From an uncultured Emergencia sp. (lineage in GTDB: Bacteria; Bacillota; Clostridia; Peptostreptococcales; Anaerovoracaceae): a stretch of DNA of 64,000 nucleotides. The stretch's first letter is position 1; each line of letters starts with the position of its first letter. The stretch spans positions 1 through 64,000 of the forward strand of contig CALLDR010000038.1 of assembly GCA_937997955.1 (NCBI GenBank), written 5' to 3'. The notes under the pieces were generated by a model that made no database searches, was not told the DNA's origin, and saw only the letters and a program-made list of their open reading frames with translations. Made by a program: the position numbers and the translations under genes. Below are positions 27,210 through 36,117 of this stretch, piece after piece.

Positions 27210-28361
27210 ATGTTCGTATCACTGGAAGAAATCTTGAAAAATACCTTGTTTTGGGATGCAAAAGTGCTGGCAGGAAGAAATGGTCTGAACCGGAAAATCA
27301 ACAGGGTTTCTGTTTTTGACTGCGCTGTAAGTGACCAGCTTATTGAGCGTAAGATATTGGCTGAGGGAGATTTGTTCATTACATGTCTGGAGCAGTTTAA
27401 AGGTGAAACAGAGAACATTCACATCTATATCGACACGCTGATTCGAGCAGGGTGCGCCGGGCTGCTCGTGGTGACCGATGAGATGCTCTATGTGCTGACG
27501 CCGGATGTTTTAGATACGTGTGACCAGGCTGGATTTCCCGTAATTTTGATACCACAGGATCATCCCTATGCCCTGCTGATAGATACGGTGAACAAATACA
27601 TCGCCATGGATAATATCAACACCATGAATTCCCTGAAGCTGGAGAAGATCATGCTGGGGAATATCAGATCCAGTGAAAAAATGGAAGTGCTCTACAGCAT
27701 CAATCCGGATATAAGGCAGTACATCAGAGTTATCAACGTTCAAGGATCATTCAACTCTGACATTGCCCAGATGGAGATGCATATATATTATTTAAACCAG
27801 CAAAAGGATATCTATGTCCGCATGCGCAACTATATGACTCTCATTCTCAGTGAATCCAATGAAAAAGCGCTCCGGCACCACAGCGATGCGACGACGATTC
27901 GACTAAAGGAATTCATTGAGGCTCCGGTGATCGGCTACAGCCGCATTTATCCCAGAAAGGATATCGGCAACGCCCTGGAGGAAGCAAAACGAGCCCTGGA
28001 AACAGCAAAAGCGATGGATATGACGATCACTGCCTACGATCCCATGTCCGTGCTGCAGCTTTTGCTGGCGGTGCGGGATACCCAGGAGGCCTGCGATTTT
28101 TATAACGCCTATGTCAATGCTATCGCGCAAAAGGTCTCGGCTGAAAGCCTGTCAGAAATGCTGCTGACGATGGAAACCTTTGTCGCGAAACAAGGCAACT
28201 TCCAGGAAACCGCTGCCGTCATGCGTCAGCACGAAAACACCATACGTTATCGGGTCAATAGAGTAAAAGCGGCATTGAATATGGAAGATGATAATGTTAA
28301 ATTCCATGAGACTGTGGCGATCGCCGTCAAGCTGCGTTCTTTGATCGGGGAAAGCCTGTAG
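27210..28361 (+). CDS. PucR-family transcriptional regulator
   Basis: A 383-residue regulator with an N-terminal PucR domain (LVVTDEMLYVLTPDVLDTCDQAGFPVILIP) and a C-terminal PucR-type helix-turn-helix (GNFQETAAVMRQHENTIRYRVNRV). Such proteins respond to purine, allantoin or amino-acid metabolites and usually activate neighbouring catabolic genes. It precedes an NCS1 permease and a racemase, and is the obvious candidate to control them. Confidence 0.9.
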   Translation: MFVSLEEILKNTLFWDAKVLAGRNGLNRKINRVSVFDCAVSDQLIERKILAEGDLFITCLEQFKGETENIHIYIDTLIRAGCAGLLVVTDEMLYVLTPDVLDTCDQAGFPVILIPQDHPYALLIDTVNKYIAMDNINTMNSLKLEKIMLGNIRSSEKMEVLYSINPDIRQYIRVINVQGSFNSDIAQMEMHIYYLNQQKDIYVRMRNYMTLILSESNEKALRHHSDATTIRLKEFIEAPVIGYSRIYPRKDIGNALEEAKRALETAKAMDMTITAYDPMSVLQLLLAVRDTQEACDFYNAYVNAIAQKVSAESLSEMLLTMETFVAKQGNFQETAAVMRQHENTIRYRVNRVKAALNMEDDNVKFHETVAIAVKLRSLIGESL

Positions 28362-28460
28362 CAGTGTCGGAGTTTGACGTGAGATGCAGGAAAACAGTGG
28401 GAAAAGGTGTAAGACAACGCGCACATAAAACACATCTTTTGGTTTTGTTAATAACAGATT

Positions 28461-28487
28461 GGGATTTTTTCAAAAAATCCCTTTTTC
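28461..28487 (+). terminator. Terminator of the PucR gene
   Basis: GGGATTTTTT pairs with AAAAAATCCC around a single C, followed by TTTTTC. Such a tight loop may rearrange slightly, but terminator function is likely. Confidence 0.75.
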
Positions 28488-28563
28488 TTTTGTGATTATA
28501 TTGAAGAAAGATTGACAGCAGTCCCATATAATTTGTCCATAATCTTTTAAGGAGGAACCGTCA

Positions 28564-29868
28564 ATGGATGAAAAGAAGAAAAGGGCCAGTGTAGAGACGA
28601 CGACGCTGGAGCGCGTATCGCCTGAAGAAAGAAAGAGCTGGGTAGATGTTGCCCTGATTCAGGCGGGCGTATTTATCTGTGTGCCGTCCCTTTTAGTTGG
28701 AGGTTTGCTGGCGAGCAGCATGTCCATGGCTAACGCTATTATCGCAGGCGTATTGGGATACGCTATTTCCGTACTTATCGCAATTCTCACCGGTATTATC
28801 GGCGTGGATCTTCACGTCCCGACCTGCGTAGTCACCAAATCTTCCTTTGGTGAAACAGGATCCAGAATTATCGTATCTCTGGTATTCGCGATTGCTTCAA
28901 TCGGTTGGTTCGCTGTTCAGAACAATGTCTGCGGCAGCGCGTTCTCAAGTTTTATGGCAACTATGGGCGTATCTGTGCCGGCGAATCTGTCTGCTGCCAT
29001 TTGGGGCATTATCATGCTGATCACAGCCGTCATCGGCATCGATTCTTTGAAATGGCTGAACCAAATTTCAGTGCCTGCCTTGGTTATCATTATGGCGGTG
29101 GGGTGCTATATGGCGGTTAAAACCTATGGCACAGACCAGTTGGGCGCAGCGACAGAAGAAACCATGGGCATTATAGACGGGATCGCGCTGACCGCCAGCT
29201 TTATGGGTGTCACCATGTCATGCGCCCCTGACTTTACCCGGTATCAAAAAAGCCGCGGCGGCGTCTGGGCCTCTTCTATCGTCGGCATCATGCCTGCTGG
29301 CATAGCGTTGCTGCTCATGGGCGCCGTGCTGACTAAAATTGTTGGAGAAAACGACCTGAGCTTGATTATGTGCATGATCGGCCTGCCGATCCTGGGCACT
29401 ATCGTTTTGATCCTGGCAACATGGACCACTAACACGACCAACGCCTATACGGCAGGTATCAATATGGTTATGCTGTTCAAGCTAAAAGATGAGAAGCGCG
29501 CGTTTGTTACCGGCGTTGCGGGCGTCATTGGTACAGTGCTGGCGGTACTGGGACTGCTCAATAACATAAGCACGTTCTTTGACTGGCTGGGATATCTGTT
29601 CCTGCCGGTAGGCGGCGTTATGGTTGGTGATTATTGGATCCTGCGGAAAGCAGAAGCGGAAAATTGGGGCTACTGCAAGGGCTTCAACTGGGCCGGAGTC
29701 ATCTCTTGGATTTGCGGCGCGCTCGTCTCAGTCTATACACCAGTTAGTTGGGCGATCTTTCTTGGATTTGCAGTTTCCGCGGCTGGATATGTAGTGCTGT
29801 ACAGAATTCTGCCGAAGAAGGAAGAAACGGATCTGGATGGCAGAAATTTGAATCGGGAGGCGATGTAG
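28564..29868 (+). CDS. NCS1-family permease (cytosine/hydantoin/allantoin type)
   Basis: A 434-residue membrane protein with about twelve helices. NCS1 features include SWVDVALIQAGVFICVPSLL near the start, TCVVTKSSFGETGSRI, and WFAVQNNVCG in helix 3, which resembles CodB. Substrates in this family are nucleobases, hydantoins and allantoin. AAGGAGG stands before the ATG. It is immediately followed by the racemase gene with no gap. Confidence 0.88.
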   Translation: MDEKKKRASVETTTLERVSPEERKSWVDVALIQAGVFICVPSLLVGGLLASSMSMANAIIAGVLGYAISVLIAILTGIIGVDLHVPTCVVTKSSFGETGSRIIVSLVFAIASIGWFAVQNNVCGSAFSSFMATMGVSVPANLSAAIWGIIMLITAVIGIDSLKWLNQISVPALVIIMAVGCYMAVKTYGTDQLGAATEETMGIIDGIALTASFMGVTMSCAPDFTRYQKSRGGVWASSIVGIMPAGIALLLMGAVLTKIVGENDLSLIMCMIGLPILGTIVLILATWTTNTTNAYTAGINMVMLFKLKDEKRAFVTGVAGVIGTVLAVLGLLNNISTFFDWLGYLFLPVGGVMVGDYWILRKAEAENWGYCKGFNWAGVISWICGALVSVYTPVSWAIFLGFAVSAAGYVVLYRILPKKEETDLDGRNLNREAM

Positions 29869-30609
29869 ATGCGTATAGCGTATCTTGACCCGGTTCCCGA
29901 TTTCGCCGGCGTCGATATCTTCGCAGAAGAGCTTTCGCGCTATGCAGGCCCTGGAACAGACATCAGCTACCATACGCTGCTTGAAGGGGAAACAGGGGCA
30001 GACAATTATGAATATGAGGTTTATGAGGCATATATGCTTCCTAAAATTTTGGATAAAGTCAGGTCTTTGGAAGAGGAAGATTATGATGCCTGTATTCTGG
30101 GGTGTTTTTATGATCCGGCTTTGGAAGCGGCACGGGAAATGTGCAGCCGCATGGTGGTTGTAGGCGCTGCCCAGGCAGGGGTGACCTTGGCTTCTCTCTT
30201 ATCAAAGCGCTTTTCCCTGATGATTCCGCGGGATAAAAATTTCACTCATATGCGAGAAATGGTGATGCGGCAAGCCTGCGGAGAAAAGCTTGCGTCCATA
30301 CGGGTCTTAAATATCCGCGTTCTGGATCTGCAGGATTCTGATGTGACGGACAAGCGGATGGAAGAGGAAATGGAAGCGGCAGTCCGCTTTGACCACGCAG
30401 AGGCCATGGTGCTGGCATGTACCATGGAAATCGGAAAATTTCAATCCCTTCAGAGCAAGTTTGGGATTCCGGTCATTGATCCCGCCGTGGCGGCGCTGAA
30501 GCTGGCTGAATATCTGGTCCGCTGCCAAAAGGACTGTGGCTGGTACACGTCCAAAGTCGGCACCTATGAGGCGCCGCAGGAAGAGGAATGGAATTCCTTC
30601 GTATTTTGA
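29869..30609 (+). CDS. Asp/Glu/hydantoin racemase family protein
   Basis: A 246-residue protein of the Asp/Glu racemase superfamily. The two-cysteine catalytic pattern is seen as DACILGCFYDPALEAA in the first half and AMVLACTMEIG in the second. The closest functional class is hydantoin or allantoin racemase. It begins on the base after the NCS1 permease stop. No hydantoinase, carbamoylase or allantoinase is near, so the pathway is incomplete here. Confidence 0.85.
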   Translation: MRIAYLDPVPDFAGVDIFAEELSRYAGPGTDISYHTLLEGETGADNYEYEVYEAYMLPKILDKVRSLEEEDYDACILGCFYDPALEAAREMCSRMVVVGAAQAGVTLASLLSKRFSLMIPRDKNFTHMREMVMRQACGEKLASIRVLNIRVLDLQDSDVTDKRMEEEMEAAVRFDHAEAMVLACTMEIGKFQSLQSKFGIPVIDPAVAALKLAEYLVRCQKDCGWYTSKVGTYEAPQEEEWNSFVF

Positions 30610-30615
30610 ACAAAA

Positions 30616-30690
30616 GCGGGAAACCGAGCTGTTCCGGCAGATTTCCCGCGTATCAAAGCCTCCATCGTTGGATACGGTGGGGGTTTTGAC
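30616..30690 (+). terminator. Two consecutive hairpins after the racemase gene
   Basis: GCGGGAAA pairs with TTTCCCGC at 30616-30649. A second imperfect stem CCTCCATCG / CGGTGGGGG is followed by TTTT near 30690. Confidence 0.7.
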
Positions 30691-30753
30691 ATTCTTAAGG
30701 AAAAGCTCTGCAGAAGCCGAAAAGAAAAAATAAAAAAACTTTCCATTTTCCTA

Positions 30754-30796
30754 TTGACAAATCTCTGCCAATGTAGTATAGTTAGTGTAAGCTAAC
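30754..30796 (+). promoter_or_regulatory. Promoter with overlapping DtxR/IdeR-type operator
   Basis: TTGACA at 30754-30759 and TATAGT at 30777-30782 are 17 bases apart. The dyad GTTAGTGTAAGCTAAC (30781-30796) overlaps the -10 end. It resembles the iron-dependent DtxR box TTAGGTTAGGCTAACC. Confidence 0.75.
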
Positions 30797-30872
30797 CGAT
30801 GCAGGGAGATGACTAGTGATCGTCCGCCGCAGACGAATCGCGCCTGTAAGGTCAGCTGATCTTTTGCAGATT

Positions 30873-30890
30873 GGTTAGTAAATGCTAACC
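30873..30890 (+). promoter_or_regulatory. Second DtxR/IdeR-type operator
   Basis: GGTTAGTAAATGCTAACC is an inverted repeat of GGTTAG/CTAACC inside the leader of the DUF3793 gene. Confidence 0.7.
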
Positions 30891-30903
30891 TGATGCTTAA
30901 TTG

Positions 30904-31050
30904 TCTGTCCGCCGCGGAACCGCGGAGGACTGACAGGCATTCTATTGCCGGCGGCTAAGCCGCAGAGAACTATTTCTCCTTAAAGTGATTTTGATTAATA
31001 TGTGTACAGTCTTTGGCGGGTTTGCGGAGACCCGCCAAACTAAGACTGCC
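30904..31050 (+). other. Structured leader between iron operators
   Basis: This stretch of the long leader (about 350 bases from promoter to DUF3793 gene) has no gene. It can form CCGCGG-centred and GGCGGC/GCCGC hairpins, and a strong 10-bp stem TTTGGCGGGT / ACCCGCCAAA near 31012-31040 without a T run. Confidence 0.6.
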
Positions 31051-31070
31051 TGGTTAGCTTAGGCTAACCA
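31051..31070 (+). promoter_or_regulatory. Third DtxR/IdeR-type operator
   Basis: TGGTTAGCTTAGGCTAACCA includes the half TTAGGCTAACC of the DtxR/IdeR consensus and is the best match of the three. It lies 65 bases before the DUF3793 start. Confidence 0.75.
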
Positions 31071-31135
31071 AATGAGACCGGCTGAGACGATTCGGCTCGC
31101 TTACGACTAAACCTGCTCAAGAAAAGGAAACCACC

Positions 31136-31684
31136 ATGGAAAAGTATCTCATCGAACACTGCTCACCGACGCTGGCCTCCTTGAAGACGGCCAATCTGTT
31201 TAACTATATATTCACATCAGAAGAAGAACTGTATGGCTATATTCGCGGATTGAACCGAAAGCTTTCAGCCAAGGGCGTGTCCGTGACGATTCTGCGCAAG
31301 GAAGCGCACAGCGCTTTGGTCTACGTCTATCGGGAAAAGAAGCTGGCGGAGGATCTGGCAAAGCCGGGCGTCAGGGAATTCCTGACAAAGGCGGGCTATG
31401 AGGCATGTACGCCTCTGGCGGCGATCCGGTTCCTGAGAAGCAGGTTCGCGGCAAAGGAGGGTTTTCCCCACGAGATCGGTTTGTTCCTGGGATATCCCCT
31501 GGGCGACGTGATCGGCTTTATCGAAAACGCCGGCAGGCACAGCAAGTGCAGCGGATGCTGGAAGGTTTACTGCAACGAGTGCGAAGCCATTCGCCTCTTT
31601 GCGAAATTTGACAAATGTAAAGAAGTCTATAAGCGTCTTTTCTGCGAAGGAAAGACGGTAGTGCAGCTGACTGTGGCTGCATGA
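31136..31684 (+). CDS. DUF3793 family protein
   Basis: A 182-residue protein with the DUF3793 layout: start region EHCSPTLASLKTANLF, middle FPHEIGLFLGYPLGDVIGFI, and a cysteine-rich end (CSGCWKVYCNECEAI). The family is commonly found beside flavodoxin in Clostridia and its exact role is unknown. The cysteines (C-x2-C, C-x2-C) could bind metal. Three DtxR-type boxes upstream indicate iron-repressed expression. Confidence 0.88.
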   Translation: MEKYLIEHCSPTLASLKTANLFNYIFTSEEELYGYIRGLNRKLSAKGVSVTILRKEAHSALVYVYREKKLAEDLAKPGVREFLTKAGYEACTPLAAIRFLRSRFAAKEGFPHEIGLFLGYPLGDVIGFIENAGRHSKCSGCWKVYCNECEAIRLFAKFDKCKEVYKRLFCEGKTVVQLTVAA

Positions 31685-31719
31685 TATATCATCATAATGA
31701 AAGAAAGAGGTAAAAGAAT

Positions 31720-32142
31720 ATGAGCAAAATTGCAGTAGTATACTGGAGCGGTACTGGAAACACAGAACAGATGGCCATGGAAGTCGTCGCAGGCGCAAAG
31801 GCGGCCGGCGCAGAGACAACTGTGTTTACCGCTGCGGAATTTGATGCAGCGAAGATGGATGAATTCGACGCCGTTGCTTTCGGCTGCCCGTCCATGGGCG
31901 CGGAGGAGCTGGAAGAAAGCGAGTTCGCTCCGATGTTTGAAGGCTGTGAATCAAAGCTGTCAGGAAAGAAGATCGCTCTGTTCGGCTCCTACGGCTGGGG
32001 AGACGGCGAATGGATGCGCACCTGGGAGGAACGCTGCAACGGAGACGGCGCGGTTCTGGCTTGCCCATGCGTAATCGCCAACGAAACTCCAGATGACGAG
32101 GCCTGCGAAAACTGCAGAAACCTGGGCAAAGCTCTGGTTTAG
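31720..32142 (+). CDS. Flavodoxin
   Basis: A 140-residue short-chain flavodoxin. The FMN phosphate loop is YWSGTGNTEQMA at residues 7-18, and the 60s and 90s loops read CPSMGAEELE and GSYGWGDGEW. It can replace ferredoxin as a low-potential electron carrier when iron is scarce. That fits its place behind iron-responsive operators and DUF3793 (35 bases apart). A terminator follows. Confidence 0.95.
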   Translation: MSKIAVVYWSGTGNTEQMAMEVVAGAKAAGAETTVFTAAEFDAAKMDEFDAVAFGCPSMGAEELEESEFAPMFEGCESKLSGKKIALFGSYGWGDGEWMRTWEERCNGDGAVLACPCVIANETPDDEACENCRNLGKALV

Positions 32143-32191
32143 ACAGGCGCGTATCTGCTGATAATCTACTACAAACCACATAAAAAACGAT

Positions 32192-32235
32192 GCCCGGTGC
32201 TGCCTGCAAACAATAATCAGGCGTGCCGGGCTTTT
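32192..32235 (+). terminator. Terminator of flavodoxin operon
   Basis: GCCCGG pairs with CCGGGC and an inner GCCTG pairs with CAGGC, followed by TTTT. Its position excludes the ATG at 32197 as a start for the next gene. Confidence 0.85.
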
Positions 32236-32253
32236 ACCATGGGAGGTAATACT

Positions 32254-32952
32254 TTGTTCTTGAAACTGGAAGGAATCGATAAGTCCTACGGAAACGGGGA
32301 AAATCGAGTGAAAGTTTTAAAAGGGATCTCATTGGAGGCGGAAAAAGGGGAGATATGTGTCCTGCTGGGGCCTTCCGGCTCCGGCAAGTCTACGCTGCTC
32401 AACATCATCGGCGGTATCGAGACCGCTGACAGCGGCTATGTTTCCATCGACGGGGAAAAGACGAGGGACATGAAGGAAAAGGCGCTGACCAGATACCGCA
32501 GAAAGCATCTGGGCTATGTTTTTCAGCAGTACAATCTGATATCCAACCTGACGGTGCGGGAAAACATCGAGGTAGGCGCTTATCTGTCTGACCGGCCGCT
32601 GGACATGGACGAGCTTCTGGAAACGCTGGGCCTGACAGAGCATCAGCACAAAATACCCAGCCAGCTTTCCGGCGGGCAGCAGCAGCGGACCTCCATCGGG
32701 CGGGCCATCATCAAGAATCCGGACATTCTGCTCTGCGATGAGCCTACCGGCGCCCTGGACTACCGGACATCAAAGGATATCCTTCAGCTCATCGAGGACG
32801 TAAACGCGAAATACCACAGCACGGTAGTCATGGTCACCCACAACGACGCCATCAAAGCCATGGCGGACCAGGTGATCCGTCTGCGGGACGGACAGATTCG
32901 TGACGTGACGCGGAATGAAGAAAAAACGCCGGCTATGGCGTTGGAATGGTAG
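32254..32952 (+). CDS. ABC transporter ATP-binding protein (MacB/LolD-like)
   Basis: An ATPase of about 232 residues: Walker [11 protein letters not shown]-loop FQQYNLI, signature LSGGQQQR and Walker [13 protein letters not shown]. The preferred start is TTG at 32254, which has GGGAGGT at proper spacing; the upstream ATG lies within the terminator hairpin. It pairs with the FtsX/MacB-type permease that follows, nine bases downstream. The class exports peptides, antibiotics or lipoproteins. Confidence 0.9.
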   Translation: MFLKLEGIDKSYGNGENRVKVLKGISLEAEKGEICVLLGPSGSGKSTLLNIIGGIETADSGYVSIDGEKTRDMKEKALTRYRRKHLGYVFQQYNLISNLTVRENIEVGAYLSDRPLDMDELLETLGLTEHQHKIPSQLSGGQQQRTSIGRAIIKNPDILLCDEPTGALDYRTSKDILQLIEDVNAKYHSTVVMVTHNDAIKAMADQVIRLRDGQIRDVTRNEEKTPAMALEW

Positions 32953-32961
32953 GTGAGAACC

Positions 32962-35183
32962 ATGAAGAATCCGTTGCGCAAGCGGCTGCCGCGGGAGCTG
33001 AAGGGGGACCTGGCCAAATACGCGATCATCTTTATCTTCGTCATCACCGCCATCGGCTTTGTGTCCGGCTTTTTAGTCGCCGACAACAGCCTGATCCACG
33101 CGTACGACGAAAGCTTTGAAAAGTACAACATAGAGGACGGCCACTTTCAGCTGTCCGCGGAGCCGGACAAAGAGTTTCTGACCCGGCTTTCCGACGAGAC
33201 CGGGGCGGAGCTCTATCCGCTGTGGTATAAAGAGGCGGAGACCTCTGACGGACATACCCTGCGCCTGTACAAGGAAAGAAAACAGGTGGACCTGGTTTCC
33301 CTGCACAAAGGCCAGCTGCCCCGGTCGGAAGGGGAGATCACTCTGGACAGGCTCTACGCCGAGAACAACGGCCTGGATGTAGGCGATGAGATCGTCGCGG
33401 ACGATGAGACCTACACCGTCTGCGGCCTGACCGCTTTTTCCGATTACAGCGCCCTGTTCCGCAAGAACACTGATTCCATGTTTGACGCCAGCGGTTCTCC
33501 GTTTCCATCGCCTGCGATGAGGACTTTGACCGTATCAGCGGGGAAACCCAGTATGTCTACGCCTGGAAAGGAGAGCTTTCCGTGGAAGAAGCGGCGGAAA
33601 CCGCGGCTGCCTGCGGTCTGCAGCTGAAAGATTTCCTGGAGGAAAAGACCAATCAGGCCATCCACTTCACCGGGGACGATATGGGCGGCGACAAGCAGAT
33701 GATCGTCTGGCTCATGTACATCGTCATGGCCATTCTGGCCTTTGTGTTCGGGGTGACCACGAGCAATACCATCGAACAGGAGGCGCAGGTCATCGGAACG
33801 CTGAGAGCGACGGGTTACAGCAAGGCCATGCTGATCCGCCACTATCTGGTCCTGCCTGTCGTCGTGACCGTGGCGGGCGCGGTCATAGGAAATCTCCTGG
33901 CCTATACTGTCATGAAGGACTATATGGCGGACCTTTACTACGGCAGCTACAGCCTGCCGCCATATGAGACTCTCTGGAGCAGCTACGCCTTCGTTCTGAC
34001 GACAGCGGCTCCGGCAGCGATCATGCTGGTGGTCAACCTGATCATACTGACGCGGAAGCTGTCTATCCGCCCGCTGGATTTCCTTCGCAGGGAGCTTTCC
34101 GGGCGCCGAGGAGGAAAGAGGGCGGTCCGGCTGCCCGGCTTCCGCTTCCTGAACCGGTTCCGGCTTCGCGTGATCCTGCAGAACAAAGGGGCTTACTGCA
34201 TGCTGTTCATCGGGATTCTCTTTGTCAACGTGCTGCTCATGTTCGGCATGATGATGACGCCGCTGATCGAGCATCAGGGAGAAACTGTGGAAAAGAGCAT
34301 GTTCAGCAAGTATCAGTACGTGATGGCAGCGCCTGCTGAAACAGAAAACCGAGAGGCGGAAAAGTATGCCCTCCGCAGCCTGGAGATCGACAATGATCTG
34401 AAAGAAGGGGTTTCCGTCTACGGGGTGGAGGCCGGCAGCGCCTATCTGGATAAGGCGGATTTTCCGGTGAAAGAGGGGGACGTATTGGTTTCCAACGGGT
34501 ATCTGGAAAAATACGGCCTTCAGGAGGGGGACGAGATCACCCTGCGGGAGCCTTTTGACGATGACACGTACACCTTCCGCATCGCCGGAAGCTATCAATA
34601 CCCTGCCGGATTCGCTTTGTTCATGGAAAAGGAGGCCTTCTGCAAATTCTTCGGGGAAGACGAAGGCTACTATACGGGATACTTTTCTGACGAGAAGCTG
34701 GACGATCTGCCAGATGAGGCGGTGGCCACGATCATTACCCAAAAGGATCTGAACATTATGGCGGAACAGCTGATGGATTCCATGGGAGGCGTGTTCCCGC
34801 TGTTCTGCGGCTTCTCGGTGCTGATCTATCTGCTGATCCTGTTCCTGATGGCCAAGATGGTCATCGAAAAGAACGCGTCGGCCATTTCCATGGTCAAGAT
34901 CCTGGGCTACGAAGACGGCGAGATCAGCAGTATTTACGGCAGAGCCACCGCGGTAGTAGTGGTGGTGTCTCTTCTGGTCACCGTGCCCCTTTCCTATGAG
35001 ATCATCCGTGTCCTCTATTTTAACATGATGCAGAGGATGAGCGGATGGCTGCCGTTTTACGTGGCGCCGGATATTTTCTGGAAGATGCCGCTGATCGGCA
35101 TAGCGGCGTACGCGGTGATCAGTCCGCTTCTCATGAGAAGGATCAAAAGGGTGCCTATGGCGCAGGCCTTGAAAAGCGAGTAA
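32962..35183 (+). pseudogene. FtsX/MacB-family ABC permease, frameshifted
   Basis: Two consecutive frames together give one permease of about 740 residues. The first part begins at ATG 32962 (AGGTGA upstream), with one membrane helix and an extracellular domain up to NTDSMFDASG. From about 33495 the frame is shifted by -1: the continuing protein reads FSVSIACDEDFDRI from base 33495 and runs to 35183 with the usual FtsX helices (IVWLMYIVMAILAFVFGVTTS and four or more later). A single missing base near 33493-33498 explains it. No slippery heptamer is evident. Either a real mutation or a sequencing error. Confidence 0.85.
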
Positions 35184-35343
35184 GCGGGCCGCTTCCGCCG
35201 GCAGTTTGACCCGAATGTTGGTTCTCCCCTGGGGACCGGCATTTCCCCTCGCATATTGGCATTTTCCCTCGGATGTTGGTATTTTTACTTCAGATGTGGT
35301 ATGATAATAGCAGCACATATCAAAATCCGGAGGTGAATGTACG

Positions 35344-35886
35344 ATGAAAATAACAGTACTTACAGGAAGCCCGCACCAGGCCGGCGCCACGGCTCTGCTG
35401 GCGGATAAATTCATTCAGGGAGCGGAGGAGGCCGGGCATCAGGTCTACCGCTTTGACGCGGCGGAGAAGGGGGTCTCGCCCTGCATCGCCTGCGACTGCT
35501 GCGGTCAGGGCTGTGAGCCCTGCGTCATGGACGACGACATGGAGGAATTGAATCCCCATCTTCTGGAGGCGGATCTGGTGGCCTTTGTCACGCCGCTGTA
35601 CTATTCCGGCATGTCCGCCCAGCTGAAAACGGTGGTCGACAGGTTCTACGGCATCGATAACAGGCTCTGCGGCAGCGGCAAGAAGACCGTTCTGCTGGCG
35701 GCCTGCGCGGACGGCGCTGAGAACGGCTGGGCCATGGACGAACTGGCGGCCCATTACAAGGGCTTTACCGGCTACCTGCAGTGGGAGAACCTTGGCATGG
35801 TCCTGGCGACCGGCTGCGGCTCCCGCGGTGACGCGGAGGCCAGCCCGTTTCCGGAGCAGGCCTACCAGTTGGGGAAGAGCCTGTAA
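35344..35886 (+). CDS. Flavodoxin-fold NAD(P)H-dependent oxidoreductase
   Basis: A 180-residue FMN-reductase-like protein starting MKITVLTGSPHQAGATA. A cysteine cluster CIACDCCGQGCEPC near residues 43-56 resembles the metal-centre region of iron-sulfur flavoproteins, followed by VAFVTPLYYSGMSAQLKTVVDRF. It probably transfers electrons from NAD(P)H or ferredoxin to an unknown acceptor. It is a single-gene unit with its own terminator. Imperfect repeats of about 20 bp (35213-35310) lie between it and the permease. Confidence 0.87.
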   Translation: MKITVLTGSPHQAGATALLADKFIQGAEEAGHQVYRFDAAEKGVSPCIACDCCGQGCEPCVMDDDMEELNPHLLEADLVAFVTPLYYSGMSAQLKTVVDRFYGIDNRLCGSGKKTVLLAACADGAENGWAMDELAAHYKGFTGYLQWENLGMVLATGCGSRGDAEASPFPEQAYQLGKSL

Positions 35887-35934
35887 CCAGGCCCTGCCTG
35901 TGTAAAAACGACAGATGCAGCATGTGAAAGAAAC

Positions 35935-35969
35935 CCTGCCTTGCCAAGCGTAAGGCAGGATTTTTTTTG
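35935..35969 (+). terminator. Rho-independent terminator
   Basis: CCTGCCTT pairs with AAGGCAGG, followed by ATTTTTTTT. Confidence 0.92.
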
Positions 35970-36031
35970 CGGTTATTGGGGCTGCTGCGGCGCGCAAGCG
36001 GCGTGGCAAAGGTTCAACTGCCGCTGCATAA

Positions 36032-36085
36032 TTGTCACCTTTTTCGAAAATAAAGGTTGACAACTGACGGCAGCGGCGTTATACT
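36032..36085 (+). promoter_or_regulatory. BirA (biotin repressor) operator overlapping bioY promoter
   Basis: TTGTCACC (36032-36039), 15 bases, then GGTTGACAA (36055-36063) closely follow the BirA box. The second half contains the -35 TTGACA (36057-36062); TATACT at 36080-36085 is 17 bases further. Holo-BirA binding would directly block polymerase, so bioY should be repressed when biotin is plentiful. Confidence 0.85.
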
Positions 36086-36117
36086 TACTTTTGAAGACGA
36101 AAGAGAAGGAGTAAGAT

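Noticed and set aside
33481..33510. Programmed -1 frameshift in the permease
   Set aside because: No X-XXY-YYZ slippery heptamer or following pseudoknot is visible; a one-base deletion or sequence error is simpler.
33444..35414. 656-codon open frame on the minus strand opposite the ABC permease
   Set aside because: It is the reverse shadow of a GC-rich gene; the plus strand gives membrane helices and FtsX-family sequence, while the reverse frame is His/Gln/Arg-rich with no ribosome site.
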